NCBI GenBank assembly: GCA_043101615.1
Contig: JBICID010000109.1
Location: 54,086-118,085, forward strand
Reading direction: 5' to 3'
Length of the DNA: 64,000 bases
Source of the DNA: JBLHKT01 sp043101615
Lineage (GTDB): Bacteria > Planctomycetota > Phycisphaerae > Phycisphaerales > UBA1924
Shown: positions 43,056 through 51,247 of the stretch, piece after piece
Position numbering within the stretch: the stretch's first letter is position 1
How the letters are laid out: each line of letters starts with the position of its first letter
The notes under the pieces: model-generated
What the model was told of the DNA's origin: nothing
Databases searched by the model: none
The model's input: the letters and a program-made list of their open reading frames with translations, nothing else
Position numbers and translations under genes: made by a program

Positions 43056-45013
43056 GACCCCCCCCCTCCGAGGTCGCCCGGATCGCGCGTGAGCCCCTCG
43101 AGTCCCGGGCGGCTGGACTGCATGGGGCGGAGGGCGTCGGGCCCCTTGCCGTCTCCCAGCACGTCGAGCAGCATGAGCTGCTGCTTGGTGCGGGGGTGGG
43201 TGGTCAGGCCGGTCAGCTCGTCGGGGTCGAACATGTAGACGGTGGCGTAGTGGAAGATCGGCACGAGCGGCAGCTCCTCCTCCACCAGCACGCGCTCGGC
43301 CTCGGCGAGCAGGTCCATGCGGGCGTCGGGGTCGCTCTCGGCCTGTGCCAGGTCGAGCAGCTCGTCGTAGCGGGCGCCGGAGTAGCCCCGGTCGTTGTTG
43401 CCGTTGCCGGTGCGGTTGAGGTCGAGGAAGGTGGTGGGGTCGCCGTAGTCGCCGTACCAGCCCGCGCGGGTGGTGATGTAGTTCTTGGTGCGCAGGTCCT
43501 CGCGGAAGATCTTGAGTTCCTTCTGTGCGAGGCGGGTCTGGACGCCCAGGTGCTTCTCCCAGCCCTTGGCGATGACCTGCGCGATCAGGTCGTGCCCGGA
43601 GTCCTTGTTGAACAGCAGCTCGACGGTGAGCGGGAAGTCGGTGGCGGGGTCCGGGTAGCCCGCCTCGGCGAGCAGGGCGCGGGCCTCGTCGACGATCCTG
43701 CGGCGCTGCTCCTCGGTCCCGGCGTCGGACAGGCAGGGCAGCCCGGCGGGCGACTGGTACCCGCCGATCGAGCCCGGCGGGATCAGCGTGTACGCGACCG
43801 CGTCGCCGACGCGTCGGACCTCCTCGACCACGGCCCGCTTGTCGATCACCATCGCGAAGGCGCGCCGGACCCGGGCGTCGTGGAACGGGTTGGCCCGCCC
43901 GTCGTTGAGCTCGGGGCGGGAGTTGAAGTTGTAGAAATACGTCCCGAAGGCCGGCACCGCGTGGATGTTCTTGCGCGGGTCGTCGGGCAGCATCGCGTCG
44001 ATCGTGAACTGGTCCAGCCCGAGGGCACGCAGGCGGTCCACCTCCTCGCGGTGCTCGTCGTAGAAGCGACGCTTGTCGGCCAGCATGTCGCCCCGGTAGG
44101 TCGCGGTGACCTCGGCCATGAAGTCCACGGCCCCGGTCTGGTAGGCCAGGATCGCGGCGTTGGGGTCGCCGATGGAGGGGATGTCGATGGTGTCGATCGC
44201 GATCGCGTCGGCGCGCCGGTAGTGGGGGTTCTTCTTCAGGCGCATGTCGCGCTTGAACCGCCAGCGCTCCACGGTGAACGCGCCGTTGCACACCAGCACG
44301 CCCGGCTTGGTCCAGCCGGTGCGGCGCACCAGGCGCCCGGTCTCAGGGTCCGGGCGCTCGAACTGGTTCAGCAGGGGGGGATAGACCGGGAAGAAGGTCG
44401 GGAAGGCGCACAGGTCCAGGAAGTGGGGGACCGGGCGGGCCAGGCGGACGACGAGCGTACGGTCGTCGGGGGCGCTGACGCCGACGGTCCGGTCGAACCT
44501 GGCGAGGGTGGCGTCCCAGAGCTCGTCGCCGTCGGCGTGGTCGCTCACCCCTTCCACCATCTCGTCGAGGCGGGCCTGGCGCCAGTCGTAGAAGTCGCGG
44601 GCGCCGTCGATGAGCATCAGGAAGTCGAAGTATTTGGAGCCCATGTCCGGGAGCATGGCCCGGCGCCAGGCGTGCACGAAGTCGCCGGCGGTGACCGGCT
44701 CGGCGTTGGACCAGCGGGCGTCGGGGTCGAGGGTGAAGGTGTAGGTGAGGCGGTCCTCGGAGACGGTCCAGGACTCGGCGACGCCGGGCGTGATGTCGAA
44801 GCCCGGTGAGTGCACGTCGTTGAGGACGAGCCCCTCGAACAGGGCCCGCGCGACGCGCAGGTCGGGCATCCACGTCATCCGCTGCGGGTCGAGCGTGTTG
44901 ACGTCGTTGCCGTTGTACATCACCACGTCGGCGCGCGGCAGGGGCCGGTCGGTCGCGACGGAGGCGCCGACGAGGGCGATCAGGACGACGAATGGCAGCA
45001 GCAGCCGGAGCAT
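43052..45013 (-). CDS. Peptide-type ABC transporter substrate-binding protein (OppA family)
   Basis: A 653-residue extracytoplasmic solute-binding protein, family 5. The signal-like N-terminus lacks a lipobox (LIALVGASVATDRPLPRADV). Family segments are YNGNDVNTLDPQRM, RALFEGLVLNDVHS, ESWTVSEDRLTYTFTLDPDA and DFVHAWRRAMLPDM near the start, and the late YDELLDLAQAESDPDARMDL. At 653 residues it is longer than E. coli OppA (about 540). Predicted to deliver peptides or similar solutes to the OppB-like permease encoded directly after it. Confidence 0.9.
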   Translation of the reverse strand: MLRLLLPFVVLIALVGASVATDRPLPRADVVMYNGNDVNTLDPQRMTWMPDLRVARALFEGLVLNDVHSPGFDITPGVAESWTVSEDRLTYTFTLDPDARWSNAEPVTAGDFVHAWRRAMLPDMGSKYFDFLMLIDGARDFYDWRQARLDEMVEGVSDHADGDELWDATLARFDRTVGVSAPDDRTLVVRLARPVPHFLDLCAFPTFFPVYPPLLNQFERPDPETGRLVRRTGWTKPGVLVCNGAFTVERWRFKRDMRLKKNPHYRRADAIAIDTIDIPSIGDPNAAILAYQTGAVDFMAEVTATYRGDMLADKRRFYDEHREEVDRLRALGLDQFTIDAMLPDDPRKNIHAVPAFGTYFYNFNSRPELNDGRANPFHDARVRRAFAMVIDKRAVVEEVRRVGDAVAYTLIPPGSIGGYQSPAGLPCLSDAGTEEQRRRIVDEARALLAEAGYPDPATDFPLTVELLFNKDSGHDLIAQVIAKGWEKHLGVQTRLAQKELKIFREDLRTKNYITTRAGWYGDYGDPTTFLDLNRTGNGNNDRGYSGARYDELLDLAQAESDPDARMDLLAEAERVLVEEELPLVPIFHYATVYMFDPDELTGLTTHPRTKQQLMLLDVLGDGKGPDALRPMQSSRPGLEGLTRDPGDLGGGGS

Positions 45014-45109
45014 GGCAGAACCTTACCGCGCCGGGCGCGCCGCGGTTCGGCGGGATCCCGGGACGGGCCCCCTCTCCGGAGGTCGCGGGCCCGGGCGAGC
45101 CCGATGGGG

Positions 45110-46234
45110 TCAGTCGTCGGCCGCGGGGCGGATGAAGCGGTCGCGATCGAAGCCGTACGCGCCGACGATGGCCGACTCGGGCCCGATGAGCTCGGAGGTG
45201 CGGAAGTTGAACTGGCGCGAGTCGCCGGACTCGAGCTGGGCGAACGTCTCGGTCGGGGGCGGGGAGGCCTCGCCCGCGGCGATCCGTCCGCGGTAGAGCG
45301 TCTGCTCGGCGATCTGGACCAGGGCGATCTCGAGCGAGCGGTCCTCCTCGTCGGCGCCCAGGTCGACAACGCCGGAGCGGACGCGCGAGAAGACGAAGCC
45401 GAACGCGTCGGCCCCGAGCCGGATCGCGGCGACCGCGGTGGCGCGGGTGGGTGTGATCTGGGGGTTGCTGATCGCGGTTCGGACGGCGCCGCAGGCCCGC
45501 AGGGCGGAGATCATGAGCTGGTCGGCGTCGGGGTCGGCGGCGCGGGTGGCGCGGAGCCGGTCCCCGGTGGCGTTGGCCAGGGCCGTGAGCGCCGCGTGGC
45601 GTGTCCCGAGCTGGTTGGGCTGTGAGATGTACGCGGCGCCGATGAGGGCCCGGATGGCGGCGTCGGCGAAGACGGGGTCGTCGGCGTTGACGATGACGTT
45701 CTGCAGGGCCGCGATGATGTCCTGGGCGGTCTGGGTGCTCAGGCTGGGCGAGCCTGAGGCGAGTGTCGCGAGGGCGTCGCCGAGCCCGATGACCGCGAAG
45801 TAGACCGTGCCCGGGTCGTCGGACTCGACGGCGTCGAGGACGATCGAGGCTGCGTCGTCGGTGCCCAGCACGCCCGCGATGCGGATGCCCGCCAGGCGAC
45901 GCACCGGGTCGTCGGATCCCGCCAGCGTGCGTGCGATGGGGGTGACCGCCTGGGCGTAGGCCTGTCGGAAGGCGAGGGTGACGTTCGCGTTCTGCACCGG
46001 GCGGGTGAGGTCGTTGCGGGAGCGTGTGATGGCGTCCTGGGCGACGGTGTCGGACTGCAGGGCGTCGGCGTGGGCCTGCGCGAAGGAGTCGATCTGGGTG
46101 CGGTCCGCGGGGCTGATGACCGTCTTGGTGTGCAGCGTGGGGGGCAGGTCCACGATCTGCGCGGGGGCGTGCAGGGCGACGAGGGCGGTCGCGAGTGCCG
46201 CGGCGAGGGCCCTGAAGTGGGTTCGGTTGATCAC
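45110..46234 (-). CDS. Secreted helical-repeat protein of unknown function
   Basis: Not recognised. A 374-residue exported protein with a signal peptide (residues about 7-26, cut near APAQ). The mature part is alanine-rich and helical. Several segments resemble HEAT-like repeats (DPVRRLAGIRIAGVLGTDDA, DPVFADAAIRALIGAA), so a protein-binding role is plausible. No catalytic motif. It lies 96 bases upstream of the OppA-like gene, same direction. Confidence 0.65.
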   Translation of the reverse strand: MINRTHFRALAAALATALVALHAPAQIVDLPPTLHTKTVISPADRTQIDSFAQAHADALQSDTVAQDAITRSRNDLTRPVQNANVTLAFRQAYAQAVTPIARTLAGSDDPVRRLAGIRIAGVLGTDDAASIVLDAVESDDPGTVYFAVIGLGDALATLASGSPSLSTQTAQDIIAALQNVIVNADDPVFADAAIRALIGAAYISQPNQLGTRHAALTALANATGDRLRATRAADPDADQLMISALRACGAVRTAISNPQITPTRATAVAAIRLGADAFGFVFSRVRSGVVDLGADEEDRSLEIALVQIAEQTLYRGRIAAGEASPPPTETFAQLESGDSRQFNFRTSELIGPESAIVGAYGFDRDRFIRPAADD

Positions 46235-46373
46235 GGTGGTCTCCTGTTCGGTGCGGCGGTGGGTGTCGTCGTCCTGATCCCGGGTGCCTGTTCGTGGGGG
46301 GCGTGGGGCGGGTTGCCACGTGTCGTGCGGGTTGTGACCCGCTCGTGACGGAGGCCCGGCCGGGGGGGGGCGT

Positions 46374-47333
46374 TTAGTAGACCTCCAGGAAGGTTCTCTT
46401 GGTCGGGGCGATGGTTCTCGGGATCATTTTTCGCTCCCAGTTTTCTGGGTCGCCCGCGGCTGGCTTCACCCTGAGGTAGTGGGCCAGGCGCTGGGGCGGC
46501 AGCAGGCGCGCCATGGCCTTGAAGATGCCGATCTCCATCCCGGCCATCCCGCAGATGTAGACCAGCGTGCGGTCGGAGTCGAGAAAGGAGGCGAGCAGGT
46601 CGGCGTGGGTGTCGAGGCGGTCCTGCACGTACAGGCGCCGGTTGGCGTCGGGGTTGATCTGGCGGCTGATGGCGGTGAGGTAGGTGAACTCCGGGTGGTC
46701 CTGCTGGAGGGTGGTGAGCCACTCGTGGTAGAGCAGGTCGGTCGCGTAGGGCACGCCCATGACGACCAGCACGCGCGAGGGGAAGCCCGCGTGCAGCAGG
46801 TCCAGCAGCATCGCGCGGAACGGGGCGATGCCCGTGCCGGTGGCGAAGAAGACGTAGTCGTGACGCGAGGGGTCTTCCGGGAGGACGAAACGCTTGCCGG
46901 CGGGCCCGGTGACGAGCACCTCGTCGCCGACCTGGCGGTCGCACAGGTAGTTGGAGCAGACGCCCAGGAAGAGCCGGTGGTCCTCGTAGTGCTCGTCGAT
47001 CACGCGTTTGACGGTGGTCGAGAGGACCCGGCCGTCCCCGTCCTCGCCGCGGGTGGGGCTGGCGATGGAGTAGAGGCGGAGCTTGTGGGGGCGTCCGCGG
47101 TCGTCGGTGCCCGGGGGGACGACGCCGAAGGACTGTCCCGCGACGAAGCCGCGCTCGAGCGGGGTGCCGCCGACGTCGATGCAGACGTGGCGGGCGAAGT
47201 AGGCGGCCTTGGCCGACGGTGTGCACCGCTCGGTGGAGACGACCCGGGCCCGGACCGGGGCGTCGGGTCGCACGAGGTGCTGCTGAACGCCCCGGAGTGT
47301 CGGCACGCCCGGGATGGGTTCGTCCGAGGCCAC
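46374..47333 (-). CDS. Ferredoxin-NADP reductase, plant type
   Basis: A 319-residue flavoprotein that should transfer electrons between ferredoxin or flavodoxin and NADP(H). FAD-binding RLYS lies at 86-89 and GVCSNYLCD at 124-132. The NADP-binding GTGIAPFRAML is at 166-176 and YICGMAGMEIG near 260. The protein ends in Tyr (LEVY), the aromatic that stacks on the flavin in plant-type FNRs. It lacks the iron-sulfur domain of some relatives. It begins 9 bases after the preceding lipoprotein gene, suggesting one transcript. No ferredoxin gene is in the window. Confidence 0.88.
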   Translation of the reverse strand: MASDEPIPGVPTLRGVQQHLVRPDAPVRARVVSTERCTPSAKAAYFARHVCIDVGGTPLERGFVAGQSFGVVPPGTDDRGRPHKLRLYSIASPTRGEDGDGRVLSTTVKRVIDEHYEDHRLFLGVCSNYLCDRQVGDEVLVTGPAGKRFVLPEDPSRHDYVFFATGTGIAPFRAMLLDLLHAGFPSRVLVVMGVPYATDLLYHEWLTTLQQDHPEFTYLTAISRQINPDANRRLYVQDRLDTHADLLASFLDSDRTLVYICGMAGMEIGIFKAMARLLPPQRLAHYLRVKPAAGDPENWERKMIPRTIAPTKRTFLEVY

Positions 47334-47342
47334 GGCGGTGGA

Positions 47343-48719
47343 TCAGATCTCTTCGTTGGTCTCGATGAAGCCCTCTTCCTCGGCGGGCTCGTCGCCGAAG
47401 GCAGGCTCGGGGGCGGGGGGCGCAAACTCGGGCACCCCGCCGAAGGGGGTCTCGGAGAGTCGGGTCAGGGCCTCGCCCGCCTCGCGCAGGCGGTCCTGGA
47501 TGTCGCGGTACTCGGCCTCGAGGCGGACGCTGTTCAGGTTGCTCGCGCCGGCGGCGAACGCCTCGCAGGCGGCGGTGTGGGCGTCTCTGGCACGCTGGAG
47601 CAGGTCGTCGGCGGTCTGCTCGGCCGAGGGGACGGGCCCGGCGGCGGCGATGGTGCGGAAGGCGCCGGAGGCCTGTGCGAGCGCGTCGGACTCGCGCGAC
47701 AGGATGATGCCCTTGGCCTGGTTGGACACGCCCAGGTGCAGGCTGGCGCTGTTGCGGGCGATGTCGCTCGCGGCGCGGACCGCCTGCTGGGAGGCGTTGA
47801 TCTCGCTGATCACCTGCTGGAACCCTGCGGTCAGCTCGCCCTCGACGAACGCGGTGAGCTCCCGGGCGAGGTTGAGCAGCTCGGTCTTGACCGCCTCGGC
47901 GCTGCGGCGGGCGGTCTCGGCGTCCTCGCGGGCGGCCTGCTCGCGCGCCTGGGCCTCGGCCCGCTGGCGGTCGAGCAGCCGGAGCTGGGTCTCGATCTTC
48001 TCGACGTTGAGCGATGCCTCGCGCGCCTCGGGCGTGATCTGGTCGCGCGTCGTGGTCAGCTCGGAGGCGCGCCGTTCCAGCTCGTCGGCCCGGAGCGTGA
48101 ACTCGCGGATCCGCTCGGCCAGGGTGGCCGCCTCGGAGGCGGACACACGCGAGAGCTGGAGCTGCAGCTCGCCGGCCTGGTTGCGCTGCTCGGCGGCCCG
48201 GGCCTGGAAGTCCTGGATCTGGGTGTTGAGCTCGGCGATCTGGCTGTCGTACTCCGCCTTGTCGGCGAGGTTGGTCTCGCGCTCCTGGTTGCCCCGCTGC
48301 ACCAGGGCCGCGATCTCGGCCAGCTCCTCGTCCACGGAGATCTGCTCGGCGGCGCGTGCCTGGGCGTCCAGGCGCTGCCACTTGGAGACGGTGGCACGCA
48401 GGACCGTGCTCATCTCGCGGAGCCGGAACTCGAGGGCCTGGGCCTCCTCGGCCTTCGTGCTGGCCAGGCCGGACTTGGCGGCGCCCTCGAGCACGGCGGC
48501 GGCCTCCTGGATCCCCGCGCTGGGCGAGCCCGAGAGGGAATTCAGCGTCGTCAGGATCTCGTTGTACGACTGGTTGGCGTCGGAGGCGTCCTCGATCAGC
48601 TCGCCGCTCATGTGGTCCGCGACACGCGAGATCTTCTTCCCGTCGGGATCGTCGGTGCAGGCGGTGAGGGTGAGGAACGCGAGGCCGGCGAGGCAGGCAC
48701 GGGTGGTTGGGTGCATCAT
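47343..48719 (-). CDS. Coiled-coil lipoprotein of unknown function
   Basis: A 458-residue protein with a lipoprotein signal (lipobox LTAC, Cys near 21) and a long alpha-helical, coiled-coil-rich mature region. Glu/Ala/Arg/Gln-rich heptads run from about 95 to 290 and again around 380-430. The tail is acidic and proline-rich (APPAPEPAFGDEPAEEEG). No known family. Located in an operon-like arrangement 9 bases before the ferredoxin-NADP reductase gene, although the link between an envelope coiled-coil protein and a cytoplasmic reductase is not obvious. Confidence 0.75.
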   Translation of the reverse strand: MMHPTTRACLAGLAFLTLTACTDDPDGKKISRVADHMSGELIEDASDANQSYNEILTTLNSLSGSPSAGIQEAAAVLEGAAKSGLASTKAEEAQALEFRLREMSTVLRATVSKWQRLDAQARAAEQISVDEELAEIAALVQRGNQERETNLADKAEYDSQIAELNTQIQDFQARAAEQRNQAGELQLQLSRVSASEAATLAERIREFTLRADELERRASELTTTRDQITPEAREASLNVEKIETQLRLLDRQRAEAQAREQAAREDAETARRSAEAVKTELLNLARELTAFVEGELTAGFQQVISEINASQQAVRAASDIARNSASLHLGVSNQAKGIILSRESDALAQASGAFRTIAAAGPVPSAEQTADDLLQRARDAHTAACEAFAAGASNLNSVRLEAEYRDIQDRLREAGEALTRLSETPFGGVPEFAPPAPEPAFGDEPAEEEGFIETNEEI

Positions 48720-48797
48720 GGGGAGTCCTGTCGGCGCGGGCGGTCCGGGGAGTGGTGAGCGGCCGGGCGGTGACTTTAGTCGTCCGGGACGCTCGAA

Positions 48798-50321
48798 TCA
48801 CCCGTCCGGGGTGGGCTCGTCGGTGTCGCCTGAAGAGGTGTCGTCCGGAGTGGTGTCGTCGGAAGCTGGAGGGTCCTGCGTGGTCGGGTCCTGCGTGGTC
48901 GGGTCCGGAGTGGGGGGGGTCGGCGTGGTGGGGTTCGCCGGATCGGGGTCGGGAGTTCCCTGTTCGGCGGGTGAGAATGGCGAGGAGCGGTCCGATTGGT
49001 GCGGATCGGACTGGCCGGCGGCGTCCGGCGGGAGCGGGACGGGGTAGTCGATGCCGTAGTCGGGGCGTGGTCGGTACAGCGAGCGGATCCAGGCGACCGC
49101 CTTGCGGAATCTGGTGTCGGAGGTGGAGGTGAAGACGGGTCGCCAGGCGCGCGGCCCTCGGTCGGCGCCGGTGGGGGGGTGGGGCCTGGAGGCGTTGTCG
49201 CGTCGCGTGGCGAACTGGAGGAGCGGGGACTGCTCGGGCTCGTCGTGGTCGATCAGCGGGGTGCCGTCGGGGAGCCTGGTGTGATCGAGGATGTAGAAGT
49301 TGGTGTAGACGGTGTTGGTCGAGTGTGCCCGCTCGGTGGCGAGCCTGAACCAGCCGGCGTCGTTGCCGCCGTGGCATCGGACCGAGGCGCACGAGTTGAT
49401 CAGCCAGCCGGTCCGCCCGTGGAGCTCCTCGCGGAAGGTCTGCAGGGCCTCGGGGTCCTCGAAGATCTGTGCCTCGGGGTAGAGGTCTCTGGCCTTGAGC
49501 TGGAACATCAGGTCGAGTATCTCGTGGGCGGGCCGCCTGGCGAGCTGCTCGCGCTCCTCGGAGGTGGCGGGCAGTGCCGGGGAGCCGGGGTAGGCGGCGT
49601 AGAGCTTCTCGAGCGTCTCGCGTGAGATCCGCATCCTGGGCGGGTCTGTGAAGTCGACCTCGTAGACGCGGATGATGTTGACGTCGTCGTCGGAGAGCAG
49701 GGGGAGCGCGGCGCGCGGGCTGGGGCGGGCGTCGCGGTCGCGGATGAGGTCCAGCGATTCGGCGCGGTCCCGGTCCGGGCGGTCCTCCTCGGGGGTGGGC
49801 TGCACGCGGCGCATGCGGAGCTGGGCGTCGAGCCACTGTTCGAGCCGTCGCGCCTGGGCGTTGCCGGGATCGATCTCGAGCGCGTCGCGGACCTCGCGGT
49901 AGGCCTCGGCGAAGAGTCGCCGGTCGCGGAGCCAGTCGGCCAGGGCGATGCGTGCCTCGGCGTCGTCGGGGGGGAGGGTGGCCCGCAGCGACTCGTAGCG
50001 GTCCAGGGCGGGGGGGAGACGCCGGATGGTGTTGATGTCGGACCGCTGCACCTCGGTGCGGATGCCTGCGAGGTTCACGACGATTGCGTAGTCGTCCTCC
50101 TCGAGGATCTCGCCGCGGATGACCCGCCCGTCGCGGTGATTGATGACGGCCTCGGGCAGGCTGGCGAGGGCGAGTGCCTCGATGGGGCTGGAGCGGGGCT
50201 GGGGACGCTCGGGCTGCGCGGCCTGGAGCGGGCGTGCCCCGTGGCGCGCGGTCGGCAGCACCACGCCCGCGCCGAGCGCGAGCAGCAGGGCGATCCCGAT
50301 TGGCGTGGCGGTTGGTGTCAT
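48798..50321 (-). CDS. Exported CX4CH-motif protein, possible unusual cytochrome-like protein
   Basis: A 507-residue exported protein. The signal segment (GIALLLALGAGVVLPTA) is near the N-terminus. It is followed by a DGRVIRGEILEEDDYAIVV beta segment reminiscent of planctomycete surface proteins and a TPR-like pair (EARIALADWLRDRRLFAEAY). Near residue 310, NSCASVRCHGG has two cysteines four apart plus His (CX4CH), close to the CXXCH haem-attachment motif but with two extra residues. The last ~70 residues are low-complexity Pro/Thr/Asp with a DPTTQ repeat. Start ATG at 50321 was chosen because the upstream frame runs towards tRNA-Leu and lacks signal character. Haem binding is only a possibility. 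Confidence 0.7.
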   Translation of the reverse strand: MTPTATPIGIALLLALGAGVVLPTARHGARPLQAAQPERPQPRSSPIEALALASLPEAVINHRDGRVIRGEILEEDDYAIVVNLAGIRTEVQRSDINTIRRLPPALDRYESLRATLPPDDAEARIALADWLRDRRLFAEAYREVRDALEIDPGNAQARRLEQWLDAQLRMRRVQPTPEEDRPDRDRAESLDLIRDRDARPSPRAALPLLSDDDVNIIRVYEVDFTDPPRMRISRETLEKLYAAYPGSPALPATSEEREQLARRPAHEILDLMFQLKARDLYPEAQIFEDPEALQTFREELHGRTGWLINSCASVRCHGGNDAGWFRLATERAHSTNTVYTNFYILDHTRLPDGTPLIDHDEPEQSPLLQFATRRDNASRPHPPTGADRGPRAWRPVFTSTSDTRFRKAVAWIRSLYRPRPDYGIDYPVPLPPDAAGQSDPHQSDRSSPFSPAEQGTPDPDPANPTTPTPPTPDPTTQDPTTQDPPASDDTTPDDTSSGDTDEPTPDG

Positions 50322-50450
50322 CCCCAGAGTGGCCGCGTGCGGTCCCCGCGGCGATCCGTTCGTGCTCGGTGTGTCCGAGGGGGGATTCGCACGCGGCCGG
50401 GTTTGGTTCCGGCTCGTGCGGGAAGGGGACGCGCGCGGACGCGTCGAGAA

Positions 50451-50534
50451 TGCCCAGGAGAGGACTCGAACCTCCACCCCGTTGCCGGGACTACCACCTC
50501 AAGGTAGCGCGTCTGCCAATTCCGCCACCTGGGC
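50451..50534 (-). tRNA. tRNA-Leu (anticodon GAG)
   Basis: On the minus strand: acceptor GCCCAGG/CCTGGGC, anticodon stem CTACC/GGTAG with loop TTGAGGT (anticodon GAG), a long variable arm typical of leucine tRNAs, T-arm with GGTTCGAGTCC, discriminator A. No CCA encoded. Confidence 0.95.
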
Positions 50535-50719
50535 ATGAGGTCGCGGCCCTGAGACCGCGGCCCCGAGTCTAGGCCTCTCTTCAGGAGGCGTCGAGGGGGT
50601 GAGAAGTGGGGCGAGTGCTCATCTATAGTCCCTCTGCGGAACGGTCCGGTCCGGATCCGGGACGGCCGCAGGTCCGATCATTCCCGCGGAGCAGGCGCAT
50701 GAGCCGTCTGGAGAGGCCC

Positions 50720-51175
50720 ATGGAGAGCACGATGCAGTCGCTTCTGGAGCAGGTCAGGCGTCGGGCGGAGGACTCCGGCGTGTTCGCCGGTGTGCGTGTC
50801 GAGGACGGCATGCTGGTGTGCGAGGCGAAGGACTCGGCCGAGCCTGCGCAGTACCGCGTCGAGCCGCACGCCGAGGGATCCGCCCCCGAGATCTGGGTGT
50901 CGCTGGTGATGAAGGACCGCTGGCAGAGCGAGTCGATCGAGGCCGAGCTGATGCACACGGGGGACAAGCTCGAGGAGCTGCTCGACGAGGAGCTGGCGGA
51001 CCTGGGGTACGAGGGGAGCCCGCTGGGGTTCGAGCACTTCCGGTCCGATGACATGCTGTTCACGTTCCGCAGCCGCGTGCCGAGCGACGACCCCGAGACC
51101 GTGGCGACGTGCCTCCTGGGGTACGAGCTGACATTCCGTCAGCTCGGTGACATGGACACGACCGGGGACGATTGA
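50720..51175 (+). CDS. Small acidic protein of unknown function
   Basis: Not recognised. A 151-residue soluble, acidic protein (ESTMQSLLEQVRRRAEDSG start, central WVSLVMKDRWQSESIEAEL). No signal, membrane segment or known motif; the overall shape is an alpha/beta single domain. ATG at 50720 is preferred because GGAGAGG lies just upstream; two in-frame ATGs further upstream are weaker. The glycosyltransferase gene follows after 72 bases in the same direction. Confidence 0.65.
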   Translation: MESTMQSLLEQVRRRAEDSGVFAGVRVEDGMLVCEAKDSAEPAQYRVEPHAEGSAPEIWVSLVMKDRWQSESIEAELMHTGDKLEELLDEELADLGYEGSPLGFEHFRSDDMLFTFRSRVPSDDPETVATCLLGYELTFRQLGDMDTTGDD

Positions 51176-51247
51176 TCGGGCGTGCCGATCGCGTGCGGGC
51201 GCCCCAGGGAGGCGTCCTGGACGACCAGAGGGCTTGGGAGCGAGACG

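Noticed and set aside
46231..49836. 1201-codon minus-strand frame across the FNR, lipoprotein and CX4CH genes
   Set aside because: Arg/Pro/His-rich out-of-frame translation; the real genes in this interval have signal peptides and cofactor motifs.
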